A DNA stretch of 64,000 nucleotides, taken from Symbiodinium natans. Its lineage: Eukaryota > Sar > Dinophyceae > Suessiales > Symbiodiniaceae. The stretch's first letter is position 1. Every line of letters starts with the position of its first letter. The stretch spans positions 372,001-436,000 of the forward strand of contig CAJNDS010002288.1 in the NCBI GenBank assembly GCA_905221605.1. Reading direction: 5' to 3'. The notes below the pieces were generated by a model. That model did not search any database and was not told the DNA's origin. It saw nothing but the letters and a program-made list of their open reading frames with translations. Of the stretch, positions 18,083 through 28,273 are shown piece by piece. A program made the position numbers and the translations under genes.

Positions 18083-21000
18083 GTATGAGTGCCTGCGCGG
18101 CTGGGAAGTTGTGGCAGTCGGCCCTGTCGTTGAGCCTTGCCTGCTGTGCAGTGTGGGCAACCTTTTACCCCAAACCCTAAACCCTAAATCCTAAACCCGA
18201 AACCCTAAACCCTAAACCCTAAACCCTAAACCTTCCGATGTATGGGATCTGAGAGCTGCCGACTGCTGTATTCGCCTGCAGGTTCGCCCTCTTGCCCGAT
18301 TGCCACCTGGAGCCAGACCTCATCCTCTACAACGCCACAATGAGCTCGCTAGAGAAAGGGAGGCCGTCACCAGGGAGGTTTGGGGTTTAGGGAGGTTTAG
18401 GGAGGTTCAGGTTTTAGGCTTTAGGCTTTAGGCTTTAGGCTTTAGGGTTTAGGGTTTAGGGTTTAGGCTTTAGGGTTTGGGGTGTGTGCTTGTGGTTGCT
18501 AAGATTCAGGGTCAACTTTGATGCTTTCAGAACAGCAAGAGGTCGGGCCAGCACAAACGTGTTGAGCGACACAGCTTGGCAGATGGTGGCTCGCGATGTG
18601 ATGTTGTGTTTCGCCGTAGCAATGACAGGAAGCCCCAAGTATACAAGCAACAGCAAAGCTGAAGCTTGAAACAGAGAAGAAGATGCTAAGAGTCATCGAC
18701 AAGCGACAACCTGAATCATGAATCCGAAACCCTCAACCCTATAGAGTGAAAATACCTTGGGGACCAGATGAACCCTGAAATTGGGGTCATCTGCCCTGAC
18801 TACGATAATTCCTATCAAATTACAAAGTTTTTTTTAGTCATGCTGGTTTTCGGGCCTGCCTTTCGGTCTAGGAGTGCAGTACTGCCATGCAAGACCTGGG
18901 TATGCTTCATCTTAGGGTTTAGGGTTTAGGGTTTAGGTTTAAGGGTTTAAGGGTTTGGGGTTTAGGGTTTCAGGGGGGAAGCCCCTCTCGTGAGGCAGTG
19001 GCAACGGGCTTTGGGACTTTTCCTGGAGATTCCCAACGCAAAGCTTGCACCGGATGTGTTCAGCTATGGAGCTGCCATAGGCTGCTGCGAGAAAGGAGAG
19101 CAATGGCAGCTTGCGTTGGCCCTGTTTACGGCGCTCCCGCGAACGACAGCACCAAACGTCATCAGCTATAGCTCGACCATCAGCGCGCTAGAGAAGGCAA
19201 GTAGGTGGGAATTGGCCGTTTCCTTGTTCAATGACATGCCGAGAGCGAAGATCGTGCCAAATGTTGTAAGCTACAGCGTGGCGATCAATGCCTGCGGCAC
19301 AGGCGGGCAGTGGCAGCTGGCTTTGTCCCATTTCGAAGCCATGGCACAGACGAAAGTCCTGCCCAACGTCATCAGCTTCAGTGCGGCAATACGTGCATCG
19401 GACATGGCAGGTCAGTGGCAGATGGCTCTGCAGTTGTTCGCCTCAATGCCCAACTCCAGCGTTCGCGCAGACCGGATCATATTCAGCGCCGTCATCTGTG
19501 CCTGCGATAAGGGAGGGCAGTGGCAACTGGCCTTGCAACTGTTTAGTGAGATGCAGGATGCTAAGCTTCCGACCGATGCCACCAGCTGCAACGCAGCCAT
19601 CAGTGCTTGTGGGATGAACGCACAGTGGCAGCCTGCGTTGGCGCTGTTCAGCAGCATGACGACTTTGAAAGTTGCTCCAAACTTGATTGCCTACAATGCA
19701 GCCATTAGCTCGTGTGAGAAAGCCGGACAATGGCTTTTGGCCCTCCACTTGCTTCGCGAGATGGCGAGCTCACAAGTTTCCCCGGATGTCATCAGCTACA
19801 CCGCGGGCATCGGAGCCTGCGAGAAAGCGGGACACTGGCGAGTCGCAGTGTCTGTCTTTCAGTCTTTGCAGCAGCAGCGTCTGGAGCCCACGGTTATCAG
19901 CTACAGCGCCATCATCAGCGCCTGTCAGAAGCTGAGATTGTCCAGTAGTGCCCTCATTTCCGTCTATACTTGGGCTAGCGTCCCTAAACTCAAAACCCCA
20001 AACCCTCATTTTTTTTGTTTAGTTATTATTGTTTGTTTAAGGCGGGGGGGGGGGGCTTGGGATCAAACCCTAAACCCCTTGTTTTTGTGTTCGGATTCCC
20101 GGGTATGCCGCATGAAGCCTCAGCCAGAAAGTGTGGCCTGTTTCTTCCTCGGTTACTGGGGGGACCCTAAGCCTCCAGCCCTACAAACCCCTAAACCCCT
20201 AAACCCCTAAACCCCTAAACCCCTAAACCCCTAAACCCCTAAACCCCTAAACCCCTAAACCCCTAAACCCCTAAACCCCAAACCCCAAACCCCAAACCCT
20301 AAGCCCTAAGCCCTAAACCCTAAACCCTAAACCCTAAACCCTAAACCCTAAACCCTAAACCCTAAACCCTAAACCCTAAACCGCAACAGTAAGGAAAGCG
20401 GGACAATGGCAGCTGGCGTTGCACCTCTTCAGCGAAATGCCAGCCGTGGGTCTGAGCCCCAACGTCATCAGTCTCTCGCCTCCCAGGACCCGGAGTAGGC
20501 CCTTATTTCTTTTTTGTAGGGGGTTCAGGGTTTAGGGTTTAGGGTTCAGGGTTTTGGGCCTGTTTAGGGTTTAGGGTTTAGGACTAGAGTTTAGGGTGCT
20601 GCTGGAGCTTCTGGATGTCATGGGGTTGTGGCTTGTAGGGTATGCAGGGAAACACGGGTTCTTGCTGGGTTCAAGGTTCGACTTCGAAGCCGAAGGACAC
20701 CTGAACTCAATACGAGGCCCACATGGTTCTGGGTTTAGGGTTTAGGGTTTAGGGCTAGGGTTTAGGGTTAAGGTTTAAGGGTTTCAGGATTTTGGGGTTT
20801 AGGGATGTTGGGTGTACCGAGGCTACAATGCCACCATCAGCGCGTGTGAACGGGCTGGTCGCTGGCAGCTGGCTTTGTACCTCTTCGGTGTGATGCCAAG
20901 GGCTCACATCAGCCCAAGTACCTCGAGCTTCTAGGACTTGCAATTAGGGTTTAGGGTTTAGGGTAACTTGGTAGCCCAGTGGTACGCTTTTGCGTTGCTT

Positions 21001-24000
21001 TTGGCCCTAAGTTCCCTTGTGAAGTAACCAACCCTCCGAAGAGGGTACCTTGACTAAAATATCTTGCTGCCTGAATGCCAGATGCCTGAATGCCAGATGC
21101 CTTTCATCTAAGCGAGAGACCTTGGCAAAGAACAACCCCCTCCCAGTACTGTATATGTATCTTTGTCTAGGGCTAGGCTGGTTGCTGGTCATTTGTGGTG
21201 GGGGATGGAGAGTCCTTGCGCTGCCAAACTTAAGCAAGTGTGCCGGCTGTCCGAGATCAGCTGGCGCTTTAAGGCGGCTAAGGCAGTTTGGGAGTTAGAG
21301 GCGCAGGGTCCTTTGTTATCCAATCTTGTGAATCTCCAAATGCACAGAACGCTGCAAGTTGACCCTACCTCCTAAACCCCAAACGGCCCTAAACCCTAAA
21401 CCCTGCCTCCGAAACCCTAAACCCGAAGTTGCTCTGCCATGAGAGGCTTCAACACAGCCCTCAGTGCATGCGGGAAGGGCCAACAGTGGCTCTTGGCCCT
21501 GCGCCTTTTTAATTCTATGCCCGAAGCGCACACCACCCCGAGCGTGGTGAGCTTCAACGCCTTGCTACTGGGCTGAACTCCGAGGGTGGGGAGTGCCCAG
21601 GGTTTAGGGTTCAGGGTTCAGGGTTTAGGATTTAGGGTTTAGGGTTTAGTGTTTAGGGTTTAGGGTTTAGGGTAGCAGGCCTTCAGTTAGAGGACAGGCA
21701 GTGCCGGTGACTCGGGTTCCCTGACGCTTCTGAAGCTACCAAAATTCCCAGGGTTTAGGGTTTAGGGTTTAGGGTTTAGGGTTTAGGGTTTAGGGTTTAG
21801 GGCTTAGGGCTTAGGGCTTAGGCTTCAGGAAGCCGGTTGGAGAGCACAGATCTGAAACCTTAAGCCCTGCGTAGGGTTGGTGTGTCCTGAGACAATTCAA
21901 CTGCATCTCCCTGACCTTTCACTCCGCTTAGGGGTTCAGGGTTTAGGGTTTAGGGTTTAGGGTGTAGGCTTTGCAACGAGAAGTGCCAAACCCTAAAGGT
22001 CTAAGTTCTGGAGCCCGCAATTTCAGTTCCAAGAGCACGTGCACCCCGAAGCCCGAAATCCCTCGTCCCGAAAACCCCTACACCTCACACTGCGATCCGG
22101 CCCAAACCCCAACACCTCATAAGCCCCAAACCTTCAACAAAAGCTTTAGACACCGAACCCAGGAGAGCCCTAAGCCTTTCCACTTGGAGTTTCATGGCTA
22201 CTTCTAAGTAGGGTTCTAAGTAGGGTAACTCTGGATATGACCTGATTTGGGTTAGTTACAACCCTGATTCTAAGTACGCGTATGAACCCCTAAACCCTAA
22301 ATCCTAAACCCTAAGCCCTAGACCCTAAACCCTAAACCCTAAACCCTACACCAACTCAGGCTGGATGCTCTTCAGGACAGGCCCATGGGGAGGGCCATGT
22401 TTCTAAGAGCACGGGAGGCTGGACTGTATTCCTGCCTTTGCATCGACAGCCCCTTCACCTTGGAGCCTCGTCTTCGACATCTTCTCGGGGGCTTAGGGTT
22501 TAGGGCTTGGGGTTTAGGGTTTAGGGCTTAGGGCTTAGGGCTTAGGGCTTAGGGTTGGGGGGCTGAAGGGCAGCAGACTGGCAGGATGAAACGGATCTTG
22601 AAAACGTCCCGACTCGCAGAGAAAATAAAGTCAGCCGAGCACGTCGCAAGCCAACCCTGGACCCTAAACCCTAAACCCAAAACCCTAAACCCTAAACCCT
22701 AAACCCTAAACCCTAAACCCTAAACCCTAAACCCTAAACCCTAAACCCTAAACCCTAACTCCTTAGCGAAGAGAAGAAGACTGGTACCAAGGGAACGAGG
22801 CACGCTTCATTACGTCGGGCTTTTGCGGGTATGCAGGGTACGTAGGGTAATTACTTAGGTTGTTGAGGGGTTTAGGGTTTAGGGTTTGGGGTTTGGGGGT
22901 TGGGGGTTTTGGGCTTTGGTGTCTTGTTTGGCGCTTCGGGTCAGTCCGAATGACCTGAGGACTTGCATGAACTTTCCTATGGGCCGACGGTGCATGCGGC
23001 AGCTTGACTGTGATTTAGGGTTTAGGGTTTAGGGTTTAGGTTTAGGTTTAGGGTTTAGGGTTTAGGGTTTAGGGTTTAGGGTTTAGGGTTTAGGGTTTAG
23101 GGTTTAGGGATAATGGTTTAGGGTTAAGGGTTTAGCGGATCTTTGTCAGATGTCTGTGTGCTCTCGTGTGTGTTTGATTACTTCCTGGCCTTCACTATAA
23201 ATATTTCAGGCATCAGTTTGAAACCTACTTGGGTACCTGCACAGAGGTGTGCCCGCGTTGGAAGAGACGGCCAACACCAAGAGGGAACACACTGCAGTTT
23301 AACCTAGGACTTCACAGAGGCAAGCTTTACTTTCCGTTTGTTTTTGCTAGTGGCAGGCCCAGCTACATGATGCGCCCTCATGAGGGGGGTTTAGGGTTTC
23401 AGGGTTTAGGGTTTAGGGTTCGTGCACAAGGACGAGTTTCGAGGCAAAGTCCACTCGTCAATCCCTCTCACCCTTGAAGCCAAGAGCCTGATCCTCATCC
23501 GCATTTTACGTATAAATCTAGAGTATATGCAACATTTCAAAACCATCCAAATTTGTGAGTCCTCTAAAGCCAGTCCTCTGATGCCCCTCATTCTGACAGC
23601 GGCCTGTACGCGGCCTGTACTTCACTGTAGCTTTTGGGAGGGGAGGTGGGGGACTTTAGTTATGAGTACTGCCTATTGGGGGAACTGCCTGTGTCCAAGG
23701 GAGCAATCCGCCCAGACTCCACATGTTGTATTGACATGTGTACATGTAAAAGAATAGACTGTAATTGGATAGAACCAAACAATGTAAGTCACTTTACGAT
23801 GTAGACGTATATTCATGCACTTTTTTATACATGCCGGAAACGGAACATCGATTCTTTACGGGGCTTCTGTATCTAGTCTCTCCTAGAGCATTTTTCACAC
23901 ATGGAAGTTTTCCACTTGCCACACATCGCACCAGTTTTTCCGCAACTTTTCAAATCATCCAGTCCATGCTCTCGCAACTTGTCCACACGTTGTCCCACAC

Positions 24001-26709
24001 CCTTTCCCACATGTTTGCCACAACTTTTCTGCACCTTGTTCCTTGTGTTTCGCAACCATTGCCACACGTTCTTTCCGCAACCTTTTCCACCGTTATGCGC
24101 GGAAATAGATTGAGAAGCAAGTGGGAAAAGCCAGCATGGACAAAGTTGCGGAACAGTTGCGAAAACTAACCTTGTGGGGTATATATCCCAAATCCTAAAC
24201 CCTTAACCCTCGACCCTAAACCCTCAACCTTAAACCCTAAACCCAAACCCTAAACCCTAAACTCTAACCATAAAATTCTTCCATATTGAAAGGTTAACCT
24301 TTTTTGGCCCAGGGTACTCAGCAACTAGGAATTGTGGAAACTCGGGCTCGTTGCTTCGACAGGTCCCTCAAGAAGGCCTTATTTTAGGGATTAGGGCCTC
24401 GGGTTTGGGGTTTAGGGTTTAGGGCTAGGGTTTAGGGTAGATGTCCTACATTTATTGAAAAGCATTCCCTTACAGAGCCCTATCGTTTCTTTCATGATGG
24501 CTCATTTTTGACGCAAGATAATTTTGACTTCCGATATCATTTTAAAGCCAGTCGTAGTGTTCAACGGATTTTTCGCATGTGGCGCGACTTGTCTTGGCCG
24601 ATATGAATTCCGTAGCTCCACTGAGGCCTCAGTGTCTGAGGTGCCCCTATCAAGGGTTTAGGGTTTAGGGTTTAGGGTTTAGGGCTTAGGGTTTAGGGTT
24701 TAGGGCAAATTTTTGGCATTCACAAGTGTCCTAGGAGCTGTCCTTCACTCCCCGCACTGGTATGTCAGAGCCAGAGCTTCTGGAAGTTTCTTCGCCACCA
24801 ACCACCAGCCACAAACCATACAAACATGTAGGTCTGGGGGGGTGCGGGGGGGCGGGGGTTGCTGTGTGATTTGTTTCGCTGGATTGAGTATGTATACATT
24901 TTTACATGAACTTCCCAGTGCCTAAGCACCCCCAGTGCCTTGAGAAGAAGGCTTGGTGGTTCATGGCCCCCACCCCAAACCCTAAACCCCAAACCCCAAA
25001 CCCTAAATCCTAAACCCCAAACCCCAAACTCTAAACCCCAAACCCCAAACCCTAAACCCCAAACCCTAAACCCCAAACCCCAAACCCTAAACCCCAAGCG
25101 CTAAAGCCCAAACCCTAAACCCCAAACGTTAAAGCCCAAACCCTAAACCCTATAAACCCTAAACCTAAACCCTAAACCCTAAACCCTAAACCCCAAACCC
25201 TAAACCCTAAACCCCTAAACCCTAAACCCCAAACAAGGTGGCTTGGTGGTTCATGGAGGTCTTGGAGCCCATCCTGAGTCCCACGGAGACGCAGACCTGC
25301 ATCTTGACTGCTTGTCGTTTAGGGTTTTTGTTTTTTTTGGGTTTCGGGTTTTGGTTTTTTTGGGTTTGGGTTTTTTTTGTGTTTTGGGTTTTGGGTTTTG
25401 GTTGTTGCCGTCCTTTTTTGTTGGGCCGCGGGGGGGGGGGGGGATGGGGGCGGGGGGGGCGGGCGGGGGGGCGGGGGGGGGGTGGGGGGGTCGGGGGGGG
25501 GGGGGGGGGGGGCGGGGGCGGGGGGAGGGGGGGGGCGGGGGGAGGGGGGGGGGGGAGGGGGGGGGGGGAGGGGGGGGGGGGGGGGGGGATGTGCGTTATG
25601 TGCGATTTTATGCATGTTTTGTTTGTTTATATATATATATATATATTACATATGTATAGATATATGGTTCGATCATAAACCAGATTAAGGACTATTGGTA
25701 TAAGGGGGAACATCCCAAGGTTTAGGGTTTTACTAGGGATTCGGGTTGTGGTTTCCGCCGTCAGGCTCGAAATGCTTCCCAAGCCCCTCACGGTTCGCGG
25801 TGCGTCGTCTTTGGGCCCGCAACTTCTCAAAGCAAGAGCACGTATGTATGCTGGAGCTCAACAACACATGTTATTACATGTGAATAGCAGAACGATAGTG
25901 GCAATAGAACATCAGATCGATAGTGATAGTGAGAACCATGGCGACATGAGAGCGACAATGATGCGGACAAGAGCAATGGCGAGGGTTCTTTGCTTGGAGG
26001 TTCATGGGAGCGTAGAAGTAGGGTGAAGCGTAGGGATCCTATAAGCAGGGTTATAAGTAGGGATCCGATGGTTATCACCTTATTCAGGGCACTCGAAACC
26101 CTACTTATAAGTACCTTCGAACCTTCACCCTGAACCCTAAACCCTAAACCCTGAACCCTAAACCCTAAACCCTAAACCCTAAACCCTGAACCCTGAACCC
26201 TACTTGTAGCCTTGAGGCATCATCATCACCGGCTGGGGCAAGACCCGGCCCTCGTGGTCGGCCACCAACCTACAGGTGCGGGGCTTCCCTTAAACCCTTC
26301 AACTTGGGTTTAGGGTTTAGGGTTTAGGGTTTAGGGTTTAGGGGTTTAGGGGTTTAGGGGTTTAGGGGTTTAGGGGTTTAGGGGTTTAGGGGTTTAGGGG
26401 TTTAGGGGTTTAGGGGTTTAGGGCTTAGGGCTTAGGGTTTGGCTTTGGGGAAGCCCTTGATATGCTGCTCGAGCCTTTTCGGCTTATAAACACTGGACAC
26501 CAAGCCCTGAACAGGAACCCTAAACCCGAAACCCTAAACCCTAAACCCTGAACCCTGAACCCTAAACCTAAAAACCTAAACCTAAACCTGACCTCCAGGC
26601 CTTTGTACTTGACTTGCTGAAGCAGTGGGGCCTGTCTGCTGCGGTGCCTCTGCCTGAAATTCTTGGTTTAGGATTTAGGAAACCTAGCTTTGTGGTTGGA
26701 AAAGCTTAG
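18083..26709 (+). CDS. PPR-SMR protein 2, 11 exons
   Basis: PPR protein with a C-terminal SMR domain. Exons: 18083-18131, 18282-18362, 18995-19927, 20394-20470, 20822-20926, 21446-21563, 22360-22462, 22960-23001, 25238-25298, 26217-26275, 26599-26709; 578 codons plus stop. Junctions restore PPR spacing: SALSL+FALLPDCHLEPD, EKGR+QWQRALGLF, SACQ+KAGQWQLAL, PNVIS+YNATISACE, STSS+FNTALSACG, FNAL+LDALQDRPMGRAM. The SMR part follows in order: FTL+DLHELSYGP, HAA+VAWWFMEVLEP, QTC+IIITGWGKTRPSW, ATNLQ+AFVLDLLKQWGLSA. Donors are 5 GC, 4 GA, 2 GT (one GC-donor join, 20926/21446, has a 5-nt repeat at both ends); acceptors are all AG|G. Introns carry paired telomeric blocks. Role, by family: organellar RNA binding. 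It is a paralogue of gene 1 with different intron positions. Confidence 0.8.
18170..18234 (-). repeat. Telomeric-type array, C strand, before exon 18282-18362
   Basis: CCCTAAA units, some variant, at the 3' end of the intron. Confidence 0.85.
18376..18483 (+). repeat. Telomeric-type array, G strand, after exon 18282-18362
   Basis: TTTAGGG mixed with a block of TTTAGGC units. Confidence 0.85.
18745..18815 (+). repeat. Family K dispersed repeat, copy 2
   Basis: Matches 5328-5405 over CCTTGGGGACCAGATGAACC and the TTGGGGTCATCTGCCCT segment. Confidence 0.45.
18995..19927 (+). CDS. Large exon of PPR-SMR gene 2, about nine PPR motifs
   Basis: The one long uninterrupted coding stretch of gene 2. 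Nine tandem 35-residue motifs of the type P..ISYS.AISAC.K.GQWQLAL.LF..M are visible without a break. It starts at AG|GCAGTGG, completing the split arginine codon from exon 18282-18362, and ends before the donor GAAGCTGAG. Reading on past the donor gives a telomere-derived tail that is not protein. Confidence 0.85.
20181..20383 (-). repeat. Telomeric-type array, C strand, two homogeneous variants
   Basis: About a dozen CCCCTAAA octamers, then CCCCAAA, then about a dozen CCCTAAA heptamers, ending 10 bases before the acceptor of exon 20394-20470. Confidence 0.9.
20481..20520 (+). mobile_element. Family D element, left fragment
   Basis: CCCAGGACCCGGAGTAGG then CCCTTATTTC; starts 10 bases after the GT donor of exon 20394-20470 and is cut off by a G-strand telomeric block. 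Confidence 0.5.
20967..21061 (+). mobile_element. Family A inverted-repeat element, copy 4, right end lost
   Basis: Left end CTTGGTAGCCCAGTGG and the internal GAGGGTACC are present; the right terminal repeat is not. It sits about 40 bases after the donor of exon 20822-20926. Confidence 0.6.
21755..21833 (+). repeat. Telomeric-type array, G strand
   Basis: TTTAGGG units passing into TTAGGGC variants, in the intron after exon 21446-21563. Confidence 0.85.
22182..22288 (+). mobile_element. Family C inverted-repeat element, copy 5
   Basis: Left end ACTTGGAGTTTCATGG; the right end GTATGAACCCC is diverged and runs into a C-strand telomeric array. Confidence 0.55.
22658..22757 (-). repeat. Telomeric-type array, C strand
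   Basis: About 13 CCCTAAA units in the intron between exons 22360-22462 and 22960-23001. Confidence 0.9.
23013..23110 (+). repeat. Telomeric-type array, G strand, after exon 22960-23001
   Basis: TTTAGGG units beginning 11 bases after the exon end. Confidence 0.9.
23111..24964. other. Interior of the 2.2-kb intron of PPR-SMR gene 2
   Basis: No exon can be supported. About 23900-24100 holds an imperfect short-period repeat around CCACA/CGCAACTTTTCC. Other contents are G-strand blocks at 24395-24440 and 24655-24705, and a 16-bp copy of the start of the next exon at 24951-24966. Confidence 0.5.
24971..25234 (-). repeat. Telomeric-type array, C strand, mixed units, before exon 25238-25298
   Basis: About 35 units of CCCTAAA and CCCCAAA in alternating groups, ending only 3 bases before the exon. 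Confidence 0.9.
25312..25600 (+). repeat. G-rich low-complexity tract
   Basis: Starts with TTTTGGG-type units and passes into about 160 bases that are almost all G (about 25430-25590). All glycine-rich or proline-rich ORFs over it are artefacts. Strong candidate for G-quadruplex structure. Confidence 0.85.
25684..25719 (+). mobile_element. Family B element, right fragment
   Basis: TTAAGGACTATTGGTATAAG then GGGGAACATCCCAAG, matching the right half of family B. Confidence 0.6.
25993..26128 (+). mobile_element. Family C inverted-repeat element, copy 6
   Basis: Ends CTTGGAGGTTCATGGG and CCTTCGAACCTTCA with internal AAGTAGGG and CCCTACTTATAAGTA arms. Confidence 0.7.
26128..26203 (-). repeat. Telomeric-type array, C strand, before exon 26217-26275
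   Basis: CCCTAAA and CCCTGAA units directly abutting a family-C element and ending about 14 bases before the exon. Confidence 0.85.
26308..26440 (+). repeat. Telomeric-type array, G strand, after exon 26217-26275
   Basis: TTTAGGG heptamers then about a dozen TTTAGGGG octamers. Confidence 0.9.
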
Positions 26710-27277
26710 TCCAACAAATAAGATACCAAAGATGGTGAGTTTAAGTACACCTAAAGTACCTACCCGAAGGCTCAGCTAGACCTGAGCTTAAGAAATTGCA
26801 GGGTTCAGAAGTTCAGCCACCCAAAGTATTGGTTTCGCCGAGGGCATTGACACTTCTCCGGTTCCTAGAGTGACAAGGACTCTTCTACCAGCTCTGCAAA
26901 GTACCTCCTGATCAGGTACAGAAGTCAAATCGGGGCCGCGTGCAGATGGATCTTCGCCAAGGTGATTTAAAGCATCTCGCGCGCTCGCAGTTGCAGACTT
27001 GGAAAAGATGACTCGGAGCTGTCTGGGGGCTTAGGAGGTTCTTTGGCTTGTAAGATGAGGCTGCAGTGGCACAAAAGCGCCTAGAATCCATCCGATAATG
27101 CCGAGATCCCTGTAGCTTATAAGGTCAAAGAACAAGTGGCCCATGGCTGCGGTAGTGAATGTGTGCGAAAGAACGTTTTTTGTTTTTCACTTTGTAGTGC
27201 GATGAGCCTGTGCGAGAAGTTAGATGACTTTGCCAGGTCCCGGCACGGATCTCTTCAGAACCCATAGTTATCTACCA

Positions 27278-27368
27278 AATGCTTAAGAACCCCGGAAAAT
27301 ATTCCTTATTAAGGCAATATAGGCAATAATTAATATCATTTTAATTCTTTTGGGGTTCTTAAGCAAGT
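27278..27368 (+). mobile_element. Family I inverted-repeat element, copy 1
   Basis: Ends TGCTTAAGAACCCC and GGGGTTCTTAAGCA with an AT-rich centre. Other copies: 30250-30396 and 42714-42802. Confidence 0.7.
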
Positions 27369-27771
27369 AGTAGTTCTCCGTTCCCAAAGCAATGATACAT
27401 CACGCAGCTGCCCGGCTGACTCGCAAGCAGCCCCGGTGCTTCGGGCTTGAGCAGTGCTTGCCGGAGGTTCCAGGTTTCTGCTCATGATTTCTGGGAATTA
27501 GGATTTAGGATTTAGGGTTTAGGGTTTAGGGTTTACAAGGGTTTAGGGCATGTAACGGTACAGCATCCACGACCCTGCAAGCCCCAAGCATCTTGCAGCC
27601 CACCAGGGTACGGTTCAAGGTTCAGGTTACGCGTATTCCCCAAACCTTCAACCCTAAGCAGTCCTAAACAACCAATCCTGAATCTGACCACTAGACACAT
27701 TAAAGGAAACACCACACAAGTTGACATCAAAAGGCGGACCCTGCCACATGGTGGGCACTTAACTTACGATT

Positions 27772-27880
27772 GGCTAGTAGGGAGTGAGGCAATGAGGTAC
27801 TCTGTATCCCCCTATATCTATATACCCATTAAGGAATATATAGGGAAATCACCTTACTCCCTCATTCCCCACTAACAAGT
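27772..27880 (+). mobile_element. Inverted-repeat element related to family E
   Basis: Left GGCTAGTAGGGAGTGAGG and right CTCCCTCATTCCCCACTAA are imperfect inverted copies around a TATA-rich centre. Confidence 0.55.
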
Positions 27881-27930
27881 GGACCCTCAGAGTAAGGACC
27901 CCAAAAGGGCCCTTAGCAAAGCAGCGGCCC

Positions 27931-28238
27931 AAACCCTAAACCCTAAACCCTAAACCCTAAACCCTAAACCCTAAACCCTAAACCCTAAACCCTAAACCCT
28001 AAACCCTAAACCCTAAACCCTAAACCCTAAACCCTAAACCCTAAACCCTAAACCATAAACACTAAACCCTAAACCCTAAACCCTAAACCCTAAACCCTAA
28101 ACCCTAAACCCTAAACCCTAAACCCTAAACCCTAAACCCTAAACCCTAAACCCTAAACCCTAAACCCTAAACCCTAAACCCTAAACCCTAAACCCTAAAC
28201 TAAACCCTAAACCCTAAACCCTAAACCCTAAACCCTCC
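27931..28238 (-). repeat. Long telomeric-type array, C strand
   Basis: About 44 nearly perfect CCCTAAA units, among the longest arrays in the window, ending about 35 bases before exon 28274-28338. Confidence 0.95.
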
Positions 28239-28273
28239 CTAAGTAGGGTTTGGGGTCGAGGGCTCGGCTGCAG

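Larger units (their letters stand above)
26710..27930. other. Region between PPR-SMR gene 2 and the methyltransferase-like gene
   Basis: No gene seen. It has few telomeric blocks (27495-27535 only), an inverted-repeat element of family I (27278-27368) and a family-E relative (27772-27880). Confidence 0.5.

Noticed and set aside
18990-20210. Taking the whole 406-codon ORF as the protein.
   Set aside because: It starts at a GTG inside the intron end, and after 19927 it reads into intron and telomeric repeat. Splicing at 19927 to 20394 restores the next PPR motif.
21444-21563. Acceptor at 21443 for the exon after 20822.
   Set aside because: It would need an AG|A acceptor. Moving both ends by two bases gives AG|G, the same protein length and a 5-nt GCTTC repeat at both ends.
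25238-25678. Long glycine-rich ORF (and the antisense proline-rich ORF).
   Set aside because: Only the first 61 bases are an exon of PPR-SMR gene 2; the rest is low-complexity G repeat.
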